A stretch of 64,000 nt of DNA, from the NCBI RefSeq assembly GCF_024813435.1, contig NZ_JANAEZ010000006.1, positions 1 through 64,000 of the forward strand, in the 5' to 3' direction. Below, in pieces: positions 7,817-16,776 of the stretch. The stretch comes from Cognataquiflexum gelatinilyticum. GTDB taxonomy: Bacteria > Bacteroidota > Bacteroidia > Cytophagales > Cyclobacteriaceae. The position numbers were made by a program, and so were the translations under genes. The notes beneath the pieces were generated by a model. It was given only the letters and a program-made list of their open reading frames with translations. It searched no databases and was not told where the DNA came from. Position 1 is the first letter of the stretch. Every line of letters starts with the position of its first letter.

Positions 7817-9715
7817 CTATTTTTCCTGCTTTATCGCAATTAATTTTTCTTTTGAAGGTATAGGAAGGAAAATAAGCATAGTACTTCCCCTACGGTCCGG
7901 TTGGGAATCCAACTCCCAAGTTGCAGAGATTCTTTGCAGTCTGGATTGGATATTTCGCCAACCATTTCCTTTCCCTTTTTCCAATATTGCAGGGTCAAAC
8001 CCTCTCCCGTCATCTTCAATCATGATGCTTACTTCATCCTCATGACGGACCAATTGGATGGTTATTGACGTAGCTTCAGCATATTTGAGGATATTATTCA
8101 CCCATTCTTGGATCACCCTGTACAAAGAGATCTCCTGCATTTCGCTCAGCCTTTCCTCCAAGCCATGCGTATAGGTTTCGACTTTGACGGCCCCCGAAGT
8201 ATGGATCCGATGTGCAAATTCACTGATTGCTTCCTTGAGTCCTGATCGAATCAAAGTTGCCGGCATCAGGTTGAATGCGATATTGCGAATTTCGCTATGC
8301 ATTTCCTTTAAAATCAACTCACTTCTCTCCACGGTAATTAATTTTTCCTCCAGGTTGGTCTTGTTTCTGATTTGAAGAATATTGAGTTGTAAGGCAGAAA
8401 TGAGTTGTCCGAATCCGTCATGCAGGTCTTGTGCAAAACGCTTTCTTTCTGTTTCCTGTGATTCCAAAGCGGCGTGCAGGTAAGCTTCCTTAATGCTTAA
8501 TTCTTTTTCTTTTTGGAGAATCTGCTGCTTCTTTTTGAACCTGTTTTTATTCAAAAAATGGACAGTAATCAAGAGGCTGACGATAACCATGAGCAAAAAA
8601 GTAAGGATTAAAACCCGCTGAAGACTTTGCTCTTTTTCGAGGATTTCTGCCTCTCTATCTTTGATCTCTTGGTCTTTAAGAGCAGTTTGGAATTTTATTT
8701 CCAGGTCTTTTGCGACTTTTGCCCTTTCTGATACAAACAAAGAATCTTTGATGCCCAACAAATTTTCCATACTGCTGATTGCTTTGGGATAGTTACCTGT
8801 GGCTTTATAGATCTTGGATTGTTCGTCATAAATCCAAGTGTAGAGTTCGGCATATTGGGATTTTTCGGTGTAGACAATGCCCGAATCCAACAAAGCCAAA
8901 GCAAGAGGATAATTTTTCGCGGCGTTTTCAATCATTCCAAGATTGATATAGATCACAGCTTTGGCGTAATCATTGTCTGATTTTTCATACAGTCTCAAAC
9001 CTGCATTGGTATAATCCCTTGCTTTTTCGATATCCCCTTTCAGCAAATATGCATATCCTGCATTCACGATGGTAGGTGCCACTGTCATGGAGTCCAAGGC
9101 AGGGATAAATTCCAAAACTCTATTGTAATAATAGACGGTACTGTCAGGAATCTTCATTTCACTAAAAGCCGCCCCGATGATATTCAAGGCCCTCGATTTA
9201 TAAGTCAGGAATTTGTCCTCTTCAAATTCCACTGCTTCGAAGGATTTTTTACCATAAAAGACAGCTTTGTCATAATCCTTAAACAAGCGGTGGACTTGGG
9301 ACAATGACCTGTATAAATCACTGATAAGTTCAGCCCGATTGGTAGGCAAGATCTCCTCTACTGCCATTAAGTAATGTTGGATGGCTTGGTCGTACAATCC
9401 GGCACTTTCATAATAGTAGGCAATACGCTCGAATACATTTGATTTTCTGATCCTATCCGAAAAAGAATCCAACAGGGGAATCAGCTCTTTTTCTACCAAA
9501 AGCATGGAGTCTCTTTCATTGCGAATACTGTGGTAGCGGTGAAGCGCAAAAAGATAATCCGCTTTGTCCTTATTATTATTGATCAGTTTTTTAGCCTCCG
9601 AAAAAAAGTATTGTTGTTTTTCACCTGACTGCAATGCACTGTCCAAAATCACCCCAAGATCTTGGGCATTACCGGAAAAGGAAATGAGGAGAAAAGCCAG
9701 AAACAGGTATTTCAT
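7817..9715 (-). CDS. Periplasmic-TPR sensor histidine kinase (HisKA_3/NarX-type)
   Basis: 632 residues. A signal peptide (to about GNAQ, residue 17) precedes about 300 residues of tetratricopeptide-like repeats (for example YYESAGLYDQAIQHYLMAVE), a coiled coil, one membrane helix (about 366-388), a HisKA_3 dimerisation box with phospho-acceptor His432 in RFAQDLHDGFGQ, and a HATPase domain with the N box (VNNILKYAEA) and G1 box (DDGRGFD). This architecture, with TPRs outside and kinase inside, is common in Bacteroidota. The signal is unknown. It is the first gene of the operon with the NarL-type regulator. Confidence 0.93.
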   Translation of the reverse strand: MKYLFLAFLLISFSGNAQDLGVILDSALQSGEKQQYFFSEAKKLINNNKDKADYLFALHRYHSIRNERDSMLLVEKELIPLLDSFSDRIRKSNVFERIAYYYESAGLYDQAIQHYLMAVEEILPTNRAELISDLYRSLSQVHRLFKDYDKAVFYGKKSFEAVEFEEDKFLTYKSRALNIIGAAFSEMKIPDSTVYYYNRVLEFIPALDSMTVAPTIVNAGYAYLLKGDIEKARDYTNAGLRLYEKSDNDYAKAVIYINLGMIENAAKNYPLALALLDSGIVYTEKSQYAELYTWIYDEQSKIYKATGNYPKAISSMENLLGIKDSLFVSERAKVAKDLEIKFQTALKDQEIKDREAEILEKEQSLQRVLILTFLLMVIVSLLITVHFLNKNRFKKKQQILQKEKELSIKEAYLHAALESQETERKRFAQDLHDGFGQLISALQLNILQIRNKTNLEEKLITVERSELILKEMHSEIRNIAFNLMPATLIRSGLKEAISEFAHRIHTSGAVKVETYTHGLEERLSEMQEISLYRVIQEWVNNILKYAEATSITIQLVRHEDEVSIMIEDDGRGFDPAILEKGKGNGWRNIQSRLQRISATWELDSQPDRRGSTMLIFLPIPSKEKLIAIKQEK

Positions 9716-9881
9716 GGGTGGGCTTAAGAAGCATTTTTCAATTGGAAAGTAAAAGAAATTATTCTATAAGAATAGATAATTCCAATAAAAAATATCAAAA
9801 AAAAATTTTATTCAAATACAATTACCAAATAAGGCAAAACTGTCAAAATGCCAAAATGACTCAAAAACCTGATTCAAACCC

Positions 9882-10703
9882 TCAATAACTCTCCTCTTTG
9901 GTTGGGAAGTTCTTTGATTTGACATCCTTGATATAATCTTGAACCGCTTTGGTCATGATGCCCTGAAGGTTGGCATATTGACGCAGAAACCTTGGTTTGA
10001 ATTCCTGATTGATACCTAGCATGTCATGCACCACCAATACCTGTCCATCTACATCCGGACCCGCACCGATGCCAATGACCGGAATGCTGACTGTTTCGGC
10101 AACCTGCTTGGCCAAAGAAGCCGGAATTTTTTCCAATACAATGGCAAAGCAGCCGCAAGCTTCCAGCAATTTGGCATCTTCGATCAGTTTGTTTGCCTCT
10201 TCCTCTTCTTTGGCACGGACGGTGTACGTTCCAAATTTATAGATAGACTGTGGAGTCAAACCCAAATGACCCATGACCGGAACACCTGCACTCAGAATCC
10301 TTACGACTGATTCTTTGATCTCAGCTCCTCCTTCCACTTTGATGCCATGGGCACCGGATTCTTTCATGATTCTGATAGCAGACCTAAGTGCCTCCGAACT
10401 GTTGCCCTGATAGGAACCAAAAGGAATGTCGACCACCACAAATGCCCTTGAAACTGCCCTGACCACTGAAGTGGCATGGTAAATCATCTGATCCAAGGTA
10501 ATCGGAAGGGTAGTTTCATGTCCTGCCATGACATTGGAGGCGGAATCACCGACAAGGATGATATCAATTCCTGCAGCATCAATAATCCCCGCCATGGAAA
10601 AATCGTAAGCGGTCAACATCGAAATTTTTTCACCACGGGTTTTCATTTCCTGCATGGTGTGGGTGGTGATTCTTTTGATATTGGAGGAATTGTGGACAGA
10701 CAT
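9882..10703 (-). CDS. panB: 3-methyl-2-oxobutanoate hydroxymethyltransferase
   Basis: The first enzyme of the pantothenate branch: it transfers a hydroxymethyl group from methylene-tetrahydrofolate to 2-oxoisovalerate, giving ketopantoate. Signatures: MLTAYDFSMAG, VGDSASNVMAGHETTLPITLDQ, GHLGLTPQS, GIGAGPDVDGQVLVVHDMLG. The frame is open to 10751, but the ATG at 10703 (MSVHNSS) is chosen. It gives about 273 residues, usual for the family, and falls 7 bases after the stop of the upstream phosphoribosyltransferase; the longer version would overlap that gene by 41 bases. Likely co-transcribed with it. The C-terminus carries a lysine-rich tail (KDVKSKNFPTKEES). Confidence 0.95.
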   Translation of the reverse strand: MSVHNSSNIKRITTHTMQEMKTRGEKISMLTAYDFSMAGIIDAAGIDIILVGDSASNVMAGHETTLPITLDQMIYHATSVVRAVSRAFVVVDIPFGSYQGNSSEALRSAIRIMKESGAHGIKVEGGAEIKESVVRILSAGVPVMGHLGLTPQSIYKFGTYTVRAKEEEEANKLIEDAKLLEACGCFAIVLEKIPASLAKQVAETVSIPVIGIGAGPDVDGQVLVVHDMLGINQEFKPRFLRQYANLQGIMTKAVQDYIKDVKSKNFPTKEESY

Positions 10704-10710
10704 GGGAGAC

Positions 10711-11214
10711 TTAATGAAGGTGTACGGTGTGGTTTTGGGAAGAAAGGTCAACGGATATATGCTCGCTGAGCGTGGTCGCTAATTCCAATCCCGTGTAATC
10801 CGGACTTACAGGGAATAGCTTATGGCTTCGGTTGACCAAAACGGCAACCTCGATTTTTTTGACAGAAGATTCAAGAAATGGCAATAAAGCATAGACCAAA
10901 GTTTTGCCGGTATTGAGGACATCATCCACCACTACGATACATTTATTGGTCAAATCAGCATGTGAAGAAAGGGAGACTTCACCTCTTGTGACGTCTGATT
11001 TGTCAAGGATAATTTCGAGCACTGTGATTTCTAAAGGTGAAATTTCCTTCAGAGCGCCTGCCAATGATTCTGCGAGCTGATGACCCATCCCTGTGATGCC
11101 TGCAAAGACAATGCTGGATTCGGAGGCATTGCGCTCATAGATTTCATAGGCCATGCGGGTGATTTTTTGGCTGATCTGACGGTGGTTCAGTACCAAAGTC
11201 TTTGTCTTGCTCAT
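10711..11214 (-). CDS. Type I phosphoribosyltransferase-domain protein (PyrR-like)
   Basis: 167 residues with the PRPP-binding signature CIVVVDDVLNTGKTLVYAL and an upstream FAGITGMGHQLA loop. The order and spacing resemble PyrR/uracil- or purine-PRTase relatives. Family knowledge: type I PRTases transfer ribose-5-phosphate from PRPP to a base, and PyrR homologues may also act as regulators. Which activity applies is not decidable here. It precedes panB by 7 bases and follows rsgA by 78 bases in the same direction, with no pyrimidine genes nearby. Confidence 0.82.
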   Translation of the reverse strand: MSKTKTLVLNHRQISQKITRMAYEIYERNASESSIVFAGITGMGHQLAESLAGALKEISPLEITVLEIILDKSDVTRGEVSLSSHADLTNKCIVVVDDVLNTGKTLVYALLPFLESSVKKIEVAVLVNRSHKLFPVSPDYTGLELATTLSEHISVDLSSQNHTVHLH

Positions 11215-11292
11215 GGGCTTGTTTTTGAAAAAGGAAAATTAAATCAATTGGCGGTGGTTTCAAAGCTTCTGAATCAAACTTCTGACTTCCCT

Positions 11293-12216
11293 CTACCGAA
11301 AGTCATCCTCTTCAGTCAGGATTTTGACATAGCTGTCATAGCGGTAAGGATGGATAAATCCTTCCTCAAGTTTTTGCCTAACCACACATCCCGGTTCATT
11401 GAGGTGCTGACAGTTGTTGTAGCGGCACTGACCGAGGTATTTTCTAAACTCCGGAAAATAGTGGGACAGCTCAAATTCATCGATATCCAAAATCCCAAAT
11501 TCTTTGATCCCGGGAGTATCGATCAGGTAGCCTCCGTCTTCGATTTCAAACATCTCGGCAAAGGTGGTCGTGTGTACTCCTTTGGCGCTGAATTTGGAAA
11601 TTTCCTTGGTGGCCTGCACCGCTTCGGGGACGATTTTATTGAGTAAGGTGGATTTGCCAACACCGGAGTGGCCAGAAAGCAAAGTGGTTTTTCCTTTGAG
11701 CAGCGGCAGGAATTGTTCCTGCAATACGGTACTGTTCAGGGCAGAAATTTCATAGACCGGATATCCCAAAGGAACATAGATATCCTTGATGTCTTCTAGG
11801 TATTCCATGTCTTTGTCTTTGTAATCCATGTCCATTTTATTGACCAAAATGGAAGTTGGAATCCTGAAGCTCTCCGTGCTGACCAAAAACCGGTCAATGA
11901 ATCCAAGCGATGTTCTCGGATTTTTTAATGTGATGATCAAAAAAGCCTGGTCGATATTGGAAGCGATGATGTGTGAAAAATGGTTTTTTCTTGTGGATTT
12001 ACGGATGATGTAATTTTCCCTCGGAAGGATATCCGTGATGACAGATGAGGGTTGGTCCGCTTCCTGCTCGAGCTCGACATAATCTCCAACTGATATTGGA
12101 TTTGTCAATTTCAGATCATCCTGCTTGAATTTTCCCCTCAAGCGGGCATTGACAAGGCCTTTTTCTGTTTTGACCGTGTACCAGCTTCCTGTGGATTTGA
12201 GTACCCTTCCTTTCAT
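11293..12216 (-). CDS. rsgA: Ribosome small-subunit-dependent GTPase A
   Basis: 307 residues in the circularly permuted order of this family: OB domain, then NKMD (G4, 126-129), GHSGVGKST (G1, 182-190), DTPG (G3, 233-236), and a C-terminal zinc knuckle (Cys264, Cys269, His271, Cys277). RsgA acts late in 30S subunit maturation, hydrolysing GTP on the subunit. The start codon lies 13 bases after the stop of the Stealth gene, so the two may share a transcript, although function suggests its own promoter as well. Confidence 0.96.
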   Translation of the reverse strand: MKGRVLKSTGSWYTVKTEKGLVNARLRGKFKQDDLKLTNPISVGDYVELEQEADQPSSVITDILPRENYIIRKSTRKNHFSHIIASNIDQAFLIITLKNPRTSLGFIDRFLVSTESFRIPTSILVNKMDMDYKDKDMEYLEDIKDIYVPLGYPVYEISALNSTVLQEQFLPLLKGKTTLLSGHSGVGKSTLLNKIVPEAVQATKEISKFSAKGVHTTTFAEMFEIEDGGYLIDTPGIKEFGILDIDEFELSHYFPEFRKYLGQCRYNNCQHLNEPGCVVRQKLEEGFIHPYRYDSYVKILTEEDDFR

Positions 12217-12229
12217 ATTTTGGAAGCCT

Positions 12230-13228
12230 TTAGGCTTTTAAATTCCCTTCCATCCATCTGATTATTTTCTCCTGATCGCTTTTATTGCACAATTCCAGAC
12301 TTTGGACATTCATGAATTTGATCTCTGGATTTTCAACACATTTTTTGATTTTCCTGTCGACATACCCTTCCTTCCGTCCATAGGGATGCAAAAATGAAAA
12401 TATAGGTTTCGCAAAATTGGTGTTACCGGATCGGATTTCCAGATGATACGTCAATGATGCAAAATTGAACTGATCGTTGTGGCGGAATTTAAATGAAATC
12501 TGATTTTCCAGAATTTCCGGGTTCTCATTAAAATATGTTTCTAATGTCTTCTTGCTTACGGCATGAGGCGTGTGGCTTGAAAAAAAATACCTCCATTTAA
12601 ACCCTAAGAGGGCAGCCGCATTCCATTGCCCAAAATGAAAAGACGGCTTGGGCTGAAAATCATGATTGTTCAAAATATTTTTATTCACACCCTTCCTTAA
12701 GGAATTCCATGCTTTTCGAAGCACAGGCGTCAACAGCCATGTCCCTCTCATGACCGGTCGATTTTGGACAAACAAGTCCTCGGGCTTGATTTCTTTGACC
12801 AAAAACATGTCATCACTAAAAAAAACAAAATTATCAGACATGCCTTCGATTCTCCAAATCACAGATTCTATGGACCTGCTGTTGAATGTGGGCAGGTATT
12901 TTTCATATCCCCTGAAAATTTCCTGATGATCTACAATCCTGATGTCATTGACCCTTTCAGGGAAGTCTTGTTCGATAAAGGGAATTACATTGGGGTCTTG
13001 CTCATCTGTGACAATAAAAATCTTTCTGATAAATGGAGCAAAAGTCAGGATGGACAGTAGACAGTATTTCAGTTCATTGGCATTTCCAAATCGCGTGTTG
13101 TCTGCACCGGGGATTTTTCTTCTTGATTTACCCCCCAATGCTTTTTCTAATTTCAGTTGGTGTTTTGGATCATTGCCGTCAACCCAAGTGATCACTGCGT
13201 CTATCTGTCCTTGTTTTTCAGAATCCAT
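12230..13228 (-). CDS. Stealth-family sugar-phosphate transferase
   Basis: 332 residues. The Stealth CR1 motif is at the N-terminus (IDAVITWVDGNDPKHQ), CR2 follows (LKYCLLSILTFAPFIRKIFI with VTD), then VFFSDDMFLVK, and a CR3/CR4-like FKFRHNDQFN near the C-terminus. Family knowledge: Stealth proteins are hexose-1-phosphate transferases that build phosphodiester-linked capsular polysaccharides in bacteria, and are related to the GlcNAc-1-phosphotransferase of animals. It forms a two-gene unit with the glycosyltransferase upstream (9-base gap). No complete capsule locus is present. Cytoplasmic, no signal peptide. Confidence 0.87.
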   Translation of the reverse strand: MDSEKQGQIDAVITWVDGNDPKHQLKLEKALGGKSRRKIPGADNTRFGNANELKYCLLSILTFAPFIRKIFIVTDEQDPNVIPFIEQDFPERVNDIRIVDHQEIFRGYEKYLPTFNSRSIESVIWRIEGMSDNFVFFSDDMFLVKEIKPEDLFVQNRPVMRGTWLLTPVLRKAWNSLRKGVNKNILNNHDFQPKPSFHFGQWNAAALLGFKWRYFFSSHTPHAVSKKTLETYFNENPEILENQISFKFRHNDQFNFASLTYHLEIRSGNTNFAKPIFSFLHPYGRKEGYVDRKIKKCVENPEIKFMNVQSLELCNKSDQEKIIRWMEGNLKA

Positions 13229-13237
13229 AACTGTATT

Positions 13238-14098
13238 TTAAACAATGCCTTTAAACCGCACAGGAATCTTGACTACCAATTTCCACTTTGCCATTGAAGG
13301 TTTATTGAGCGCATAGATCGGCCTGAATAAAGTCTGAAAAGTACGCGCTCTTGCCAACCATTTTTCGTCTTCTTTGGGTTCTGAGTTGGTGATGATATCT
13401 ATGGTTTTCGCTCTTTTTTTGATGTGGCCTTCTCTCCCTGTTGCCATCCTGTCCTTGTCCAAGAAGCGGTCCTGAATCATTTTGTAATCCACAGACCCAA
13501 AATGGAACAGGAATAAACCCGGATCAATCCTAAAATTGTGGCCTTTTACGCGATGAAAACCTGAACCCCAATTCACCGGTTTTGCGATCACAGAAGGTTT
13601 GGTATACCTGGACGAAATCAGGGCATATTCCCTTTGGTCTAAAAAAAGTAAATCCATATCCAGGTCTTTTTCTTTTCCCAAAACCTGCCCTACATCTATT
13701 CCAAGTCCGGAAACCGATGGATTGATTTCGATTTCGCTGAGATATTCGACCAATGTTTTGCCGTAATTGGGATCCACAAGCAGGAATTCATCAGCATCTA
13801 CGCCGATGACGATGTCGTATCGCTTGAACAAAGATTTGGCAACGTCAGATAAAAAGCCCAATCGGCGTTTTTCTGCTGAAACGACATGTTCAACAACCCT
13901 TTTTTCATGAAATACATTGACACCATCGGCGTTTTTCGGGATTGGCTGATCTTCCCCGTCCAAATAAATATAGAGGTTTTCTTTACCCAATTCCCGGCCG
14001 TAATAATTGATCCACCTTGTCAAGAAAAAATCATCATTTCTTGCCATGGTAATCACTGCAACCTTCTTGATATTTGTAGCTGTAGGAGTTTGAGGCAT
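13238..14098 (-). CDS. Glycosyltransferase family 2-like protein (Glyco_tranf_2_4 type)
   Basis: 286 residues. The N-terminus VAVITMARNDDFFLTRWINYY and the later DIVIGVDADEFLLVD supply the nucleotide-sugar and DxD-type features of this subgroup. These enzymes usually decorate surface glycans from the cytoplasmic face. It is the first gene of a pair with the Stealth transferase, which suggests the two build one phosphoglycan. Donor and acceptor unknown. The upstream region is a 361-base gap that could hold the promoter. Confidence 0.85.
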   Translation of the reverse strand: MPQTPTATNIKKVAVITMARNDDFFLTRWINYYGRELGKENLYIYLDGEDQPIPKNADGVNVFHEKRVVEHVVSAEKRRLGFLSDVAKSLFKRYDIVIGVDADEFLLVDPNYGKTLVEYLSEIEINPSVSGLGIDVGQVLGKEKDLDMDLLFLDQREYALISSRYTKPSVIAKPVNWGSGFHRVKGHNFRIDPGLFLFHFGSVDYKMIQDRFLDKDRMATGREGHIKKRAKTIDIITNSEPKEDEKWLARARTFQTLFRPIYALNKPSMAKWKLVVKIPVRFKGIV

Positions 14099-14459
14099 AT
14101 ATTTTGAATCGCTTCTAAGCCCTGTAAAGGTACTCGTATTGTTACTAAAATGAAATGAATGGGGAGTTTAAACCAGTTGAATTTAAGTGAATCAATTAAA
14201 AAAGGATTTAAATGGGAATTGGTAACTGTCAGTAAATAATATCAGGGCTGTTTGTTATTCATATCAATTGACAGGTCTTGGTAGAATTAGAATTCAATTA
14301 GCCCAAAAAGGTATGATGGGACAAAATCAGGAAAAGAAAGGCTGCGTAAAAAATTCAGAAAGCCTTGAAAAAATTTCAAGGCTTTCTGATTGAAAGATGG
14401 AAAGTTAAATTGCTGGGTCTTTTTTGTTGGAGCAATTTTTAGCTAACCCTTTGATAAAA
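14099..14459. other. Intergenic region, no gene; contains the creD terminator
   Basis: AT-rich DNA between the glycosyltransferase start and the creD stop. Apart from the strong hairpin at 14356-14388, I see nothing else that is structured. The glycosyltransferase promoter should lie in its left part, but no clear TAnnTTTG box was identified. Confidence 0.5.
14356..14388 (-). terminator. Strong hairpin downstream of creD
   Basis: A perfect 15-bp inverted repeat (cagaaagccttgaaa / tttcaaggctttctg) with a 3-base loop, about 70 bases beyond the creD stop. It is likely the transcription terminator of the membrane-protein/regulator/creD operon, though the U-tract is weak. Confidence 0.65.
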
Positions 14460-15815
14460 TCAGGAACTTTGATCGGGACTTTCCTCTGATTTTCCCAAGC
14501 TCATTCTGTTCCAATCAATGTTTCTAGTGATATACATCGTGGTAGCCAATATTATAAATAATCCGATACTTCCCATCAAAAGCGCATAGTCTTCCATCTG
14601 CAAAGTCACAAATAGGAATCCAAACGAGCCAAGAAGTACTGTCGCCAAGATGAAGGTATATTTTTTTACCTTGAACAATGAAAGTGAATAAAGACAGATC
14701 GTACCCACCACTGCTATGGTAGAAATCAGATAGGCAATATTGAAACTGACCTGTTCTGAAATGGAGACTAACAGGATATAGAAAAGGCAGATGGCAAATC
14801 CCACCATGGCATATTGGAAAGGATGGATGTTCTTTTTGCCTAATACCTCTACAAGGAAAAACATTAGGAAAGTCAATCCTATCGTCATCAGGGCATATTT
14901 AGCTGACCTGGTGGATTTTTGATAATCCTCCATCGGCGAAAGTAAATCCACTCCAAATGATGCTGATTTCAGGTTTTCAGCATAGGCGTTGTTGACCCAG
15001 GATTGAGGGAAATTCCTGTTCAGTTCGAGGACTTTCCAGTCTGCGGTAAATCCTTCTTCGCTCAGGTTCCTGTTGTTGGGCAGGAATTTTCCATCAAATT
15101 TTGGGGCTGTCCACGGAGATTGGATGTGTACATCGGTGGTCTTTCCTGTCGGGATAAAGGAAAGATTTTTGCTTCCCTTCAGCTTAAGCCGGATGGTAAA
15201 TGGGATACTGTCCCCCACGACAAGTTCGCTTCCTCCCATGGAAATGCTGAATCCTGATGCAATCATCTTGAAGTTTCCGGTACCGGGATTGACCTGTTTC
15301 TTTTCACCATTTATGGTAAAATCGACCTCATCCTCAATTCCCCGGAGATCGGTGACTCCGAATGAAACTTTGGCCTCGTGAGTTTTGAAACCCACAAAAT
15401 CCTTTTTGTCAAAATCATCCAAGACGACAAAGCTTCCCTTTATCACGAGGTCAGAGCGGTAGACAACTCCTTTGTATATCCCCCGCTTCAGGATTTCGGG
15501 AAGTACTTTTCCTTCGATTTTAAGTTGGTGGGGGAGGATCTGGTAATCTTCATTTGTGATGGTTTTTTTTCCGTCTTTTTCAGTTTCGTAGACAAGAGGA
15601 ATAGATAGGATCGGTCCAACGATTTCTTGTGATTCGGCCCATTTGGAGCCGATTTCTTTGATGGCTTCCTCATTGAGAATAGACCTTTCTTCGATGATAG
15701 AAACGATAAATGCATTGGGTATTAATAATACCAATGCCAGAAATCCGATAATCAGTAATTTGAGCGTGACTGAATACTTGAGGGAGATAAGGGGTTTGAG
15801 CTGAGAGTTTTCCAT
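14460..15815 (-). CDS. creD: Cell envelope integrity inner-membrane protein CreD
   Basis: 451 residues from the ATG at 15815 (MENSQLKPL). A longer frame to 15845 exists but would run into the candidate operator. There is an N-terminal membrane helix (KLLIIGFLALVLLIPNAFIV), a large periplasmic domain with the CreD signature (ESQEIVGPILSIPLVYE), then five or so C-terminal membrane helices. Family knowledge: CreD-type proteins affect envelope integrity, and in Gammaproteobacteria belong to the CreBC regulon. Here a winged-helix repressor precedes it, the usual Bacteroidota pairing. The 17-bp palindrome at 15832-15848 lies directly upstream of the start. Confidence 0.92.
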   Translation of the reverse strand: MENSQLKPLISLKYSVTLKLLIIGFLALVLLIPNAFIVSIIEERSILNEEAIKEIGSKWAESQEIVGPILSIPLVYETEKDGKKTITNEDYQILPHQLKIEGKVLPEILKRGIYKGVVYRSDLVIKGSFVVLDDFDKKDFVGFKTHEAKVSFGVTDLRGIEDEVDFTINGEKKQVNPGTGNFKMIASGFSISMGGSELVVGDSIPFTIRLKLKGSKNLSFIPTGKTTDVHIQSPWTAPKFDGKFLPNNRNLSEEGFTADWKVLELNRNFPQSWVNNAYAENLKSASFGVDLLSPMEDYQKSTRSAKYALMTIGLTFLMFFLVEVLGKKNIHPFQYAMVGFAICLFYILLVSISEQVSFNIAYLISTIAVVGTICLYSLSLFKVKKYTFILATVLLGSFGFLFVTLQMEDYALLMGSIGLFIILATTMYITRNIDWNRMSLGKSEESPDQSS

Positions 15816-15830
15816 AGTTGTTTTTGAAAG

Positions 15831-15849
15831 TACTTTGAATTTCAAAGTG
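15831..15849 (-). promoter_or_regulatory. Candidate operator upstream of creD
   Basis: Contains the perfect palindrome ACTTTGAA-T-TTCAAAGT (15832-15848), within a 19-base site TACTTTG-N5-CAAAGTG. The same site recurs at 16777-16795 ahead of the first gene of the operon. It starts 16 bases upstream of the creD ATG. TACTTTG also resembles a Bacteroidota -7 element, so a bound repressor would block initiation. The binding protein is inferred to be the winged-helix regulator encoded between the two sites. Confidence 0.65.
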
Positions 15850-15864
15850 AGTGAAGAAATTTTT

Positions 15865-16155
15865 TTATTTCAGTAAGTTTTCAATTGCTTTAAGGTGTCT
15901 GAGAAAAGCATCTTTGCCGGTCTCGGTAGCCATATATTTGGTATTTGGTTTTCGGTCCAAAAATTCTTTTGTAAAGGTGATATAACCTTCTTTTTCCAAG
16001 GTTTTGAGATGGCTTGCCAGGTTTCCGTCTGTGGCGTCGAGGATTTCTTTCAGGGCATTGAAATCCAGGAAATCATTTACCAGCAATGCTGACATGATTC
16101 CAAGCCTGAGCTTGTTTTCAAAAGCTTTGTCCAAATCCTTCAGTATGTCTTTCAC
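15865..16155 (-). CDS. Winged-helix transcriptional regulator (HTH_34 type)
   Basis: A 96-residue protein when started at the GTG at 16155. The GTG overlaps the TGA of the upstream membrane-protein gene as GTGA (4 bases), which argues for translational coupling and against the longer open frame reaching 16221. The winged helix covers nearly the whole protein: LGIMSALLVNDFLDFNALKEI, DATDGNLASHLKTLEKEGYI as helix-turn-helix, and FLDRKPNTKYMATETGKDAF as wing. Family knowledge: these are small dimeric repressors commonly placed before creD in Bacteroidota. The likely target is the TACTTTG-N5-CAAAGTA palindromes on both sides. Confidence 0.88.
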   Translation of the reverse strand: MKDILKDLDKAFENKLRLGIMSALLVNDFLDFNALKEILDATDGNLASHLKTLEKEGYITFTKEFLDRKPNTKYMATETGKDAFLRHLKAIENLLK

Positions 16156-16769
16156 GATCCGTAGCGGTAGTGCATGATGATGCCGTACACAATATGCAAT
16201 AAGCCAAAACCGATTGCCCAAAATAAAAGCCCGAATCCGATGAAATAAGCGGACATAAGTCCCAAAATGATCTCAATGATCCCGAGACTCCGGATTTCTT
16301 CATGGGTATATTTGGATGCATTGACCAATGCGAGTCCATAAAAAATAAGTGTCAAAGGTGCGATGATGCCGATAAATCCCCTTGATAGAAATATAAGGCT
16401 GAGCAATCCTCCTGTGACCAAAGGAATGGAAAGGTTGACCAACAGTCTTTTGGCTTGGGAATTCCAGATTTTTTGATTGGACTTTTTAGCTTTTTTTGCT
16501 GTAAAAAACAATCCTGCTCCTATGGCCAAGGTTAGGATCACCGCTCCCAATCCGATCAATGACCTGACGTCTCCGGAGCTGAGCAGGATTATATTGTAGC
16601 TGAAGTAGTCACTTTCGGTGTAGATGTAATTATAGGCATACCAAGCTCCGGCCAAAGCAATAACACCGGCTGCGATTCCGGATAAGCCACTGAGCGAAAT
16701 AAACTTGGAAGACCTGTCCATGATCTCTTTGATCTGTCGGAGGTCTTGGATATATTTTTCTTTTTCCAT
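16152..16769 (-). CDS. Multi-pass membrane protein in the creD operon
   Basis: 205 residues with about six hydrophobic segments in pairs (for example FISLSGLSGIAAGVIALAGA and LIGLGAVILTLAIGAGLFF). The N-terminus is charged (MEKEKYIQDLRQIKEIMDRSS) and may be a short cytoplasmic helix. It is the first gene of the operon with the winged-helix regulator (GTGA overlap) and creD. A candidate operator sits 8 bases before its ATG. No biochemical function known; operon membership suggests an envelope-stress or membrane-homeostasis role. Confidence 0.82.
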   Translation of the reverse strand: MEKEKYIQDLRQIKEIMDRSSKFISLSGLSGIAAGVIALAGAWYAYNYIYTESDYFSYNIILLSSGDVRSLIGLGAVILTLAIGAGLFFTAKKAKKSNQKIWNSQAKRLLVNLSIPLVTGGLLSLIFLSRGFIGIIAPLTLIFYGLALVNASKYTHEEIRSLGIIEIILGLMSAYFIGFGLLFWAIGFGLLHIVYGIIMHYRYGS

Positions 16770-16776
16770 CTAAAAG

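Noticed and set aside
10704..10751. 16-residue N-terminal extension of PanB
   Set aside because: It would overlap the upstream gene by 41 bases; the ATG at 10703 gives the normal length.
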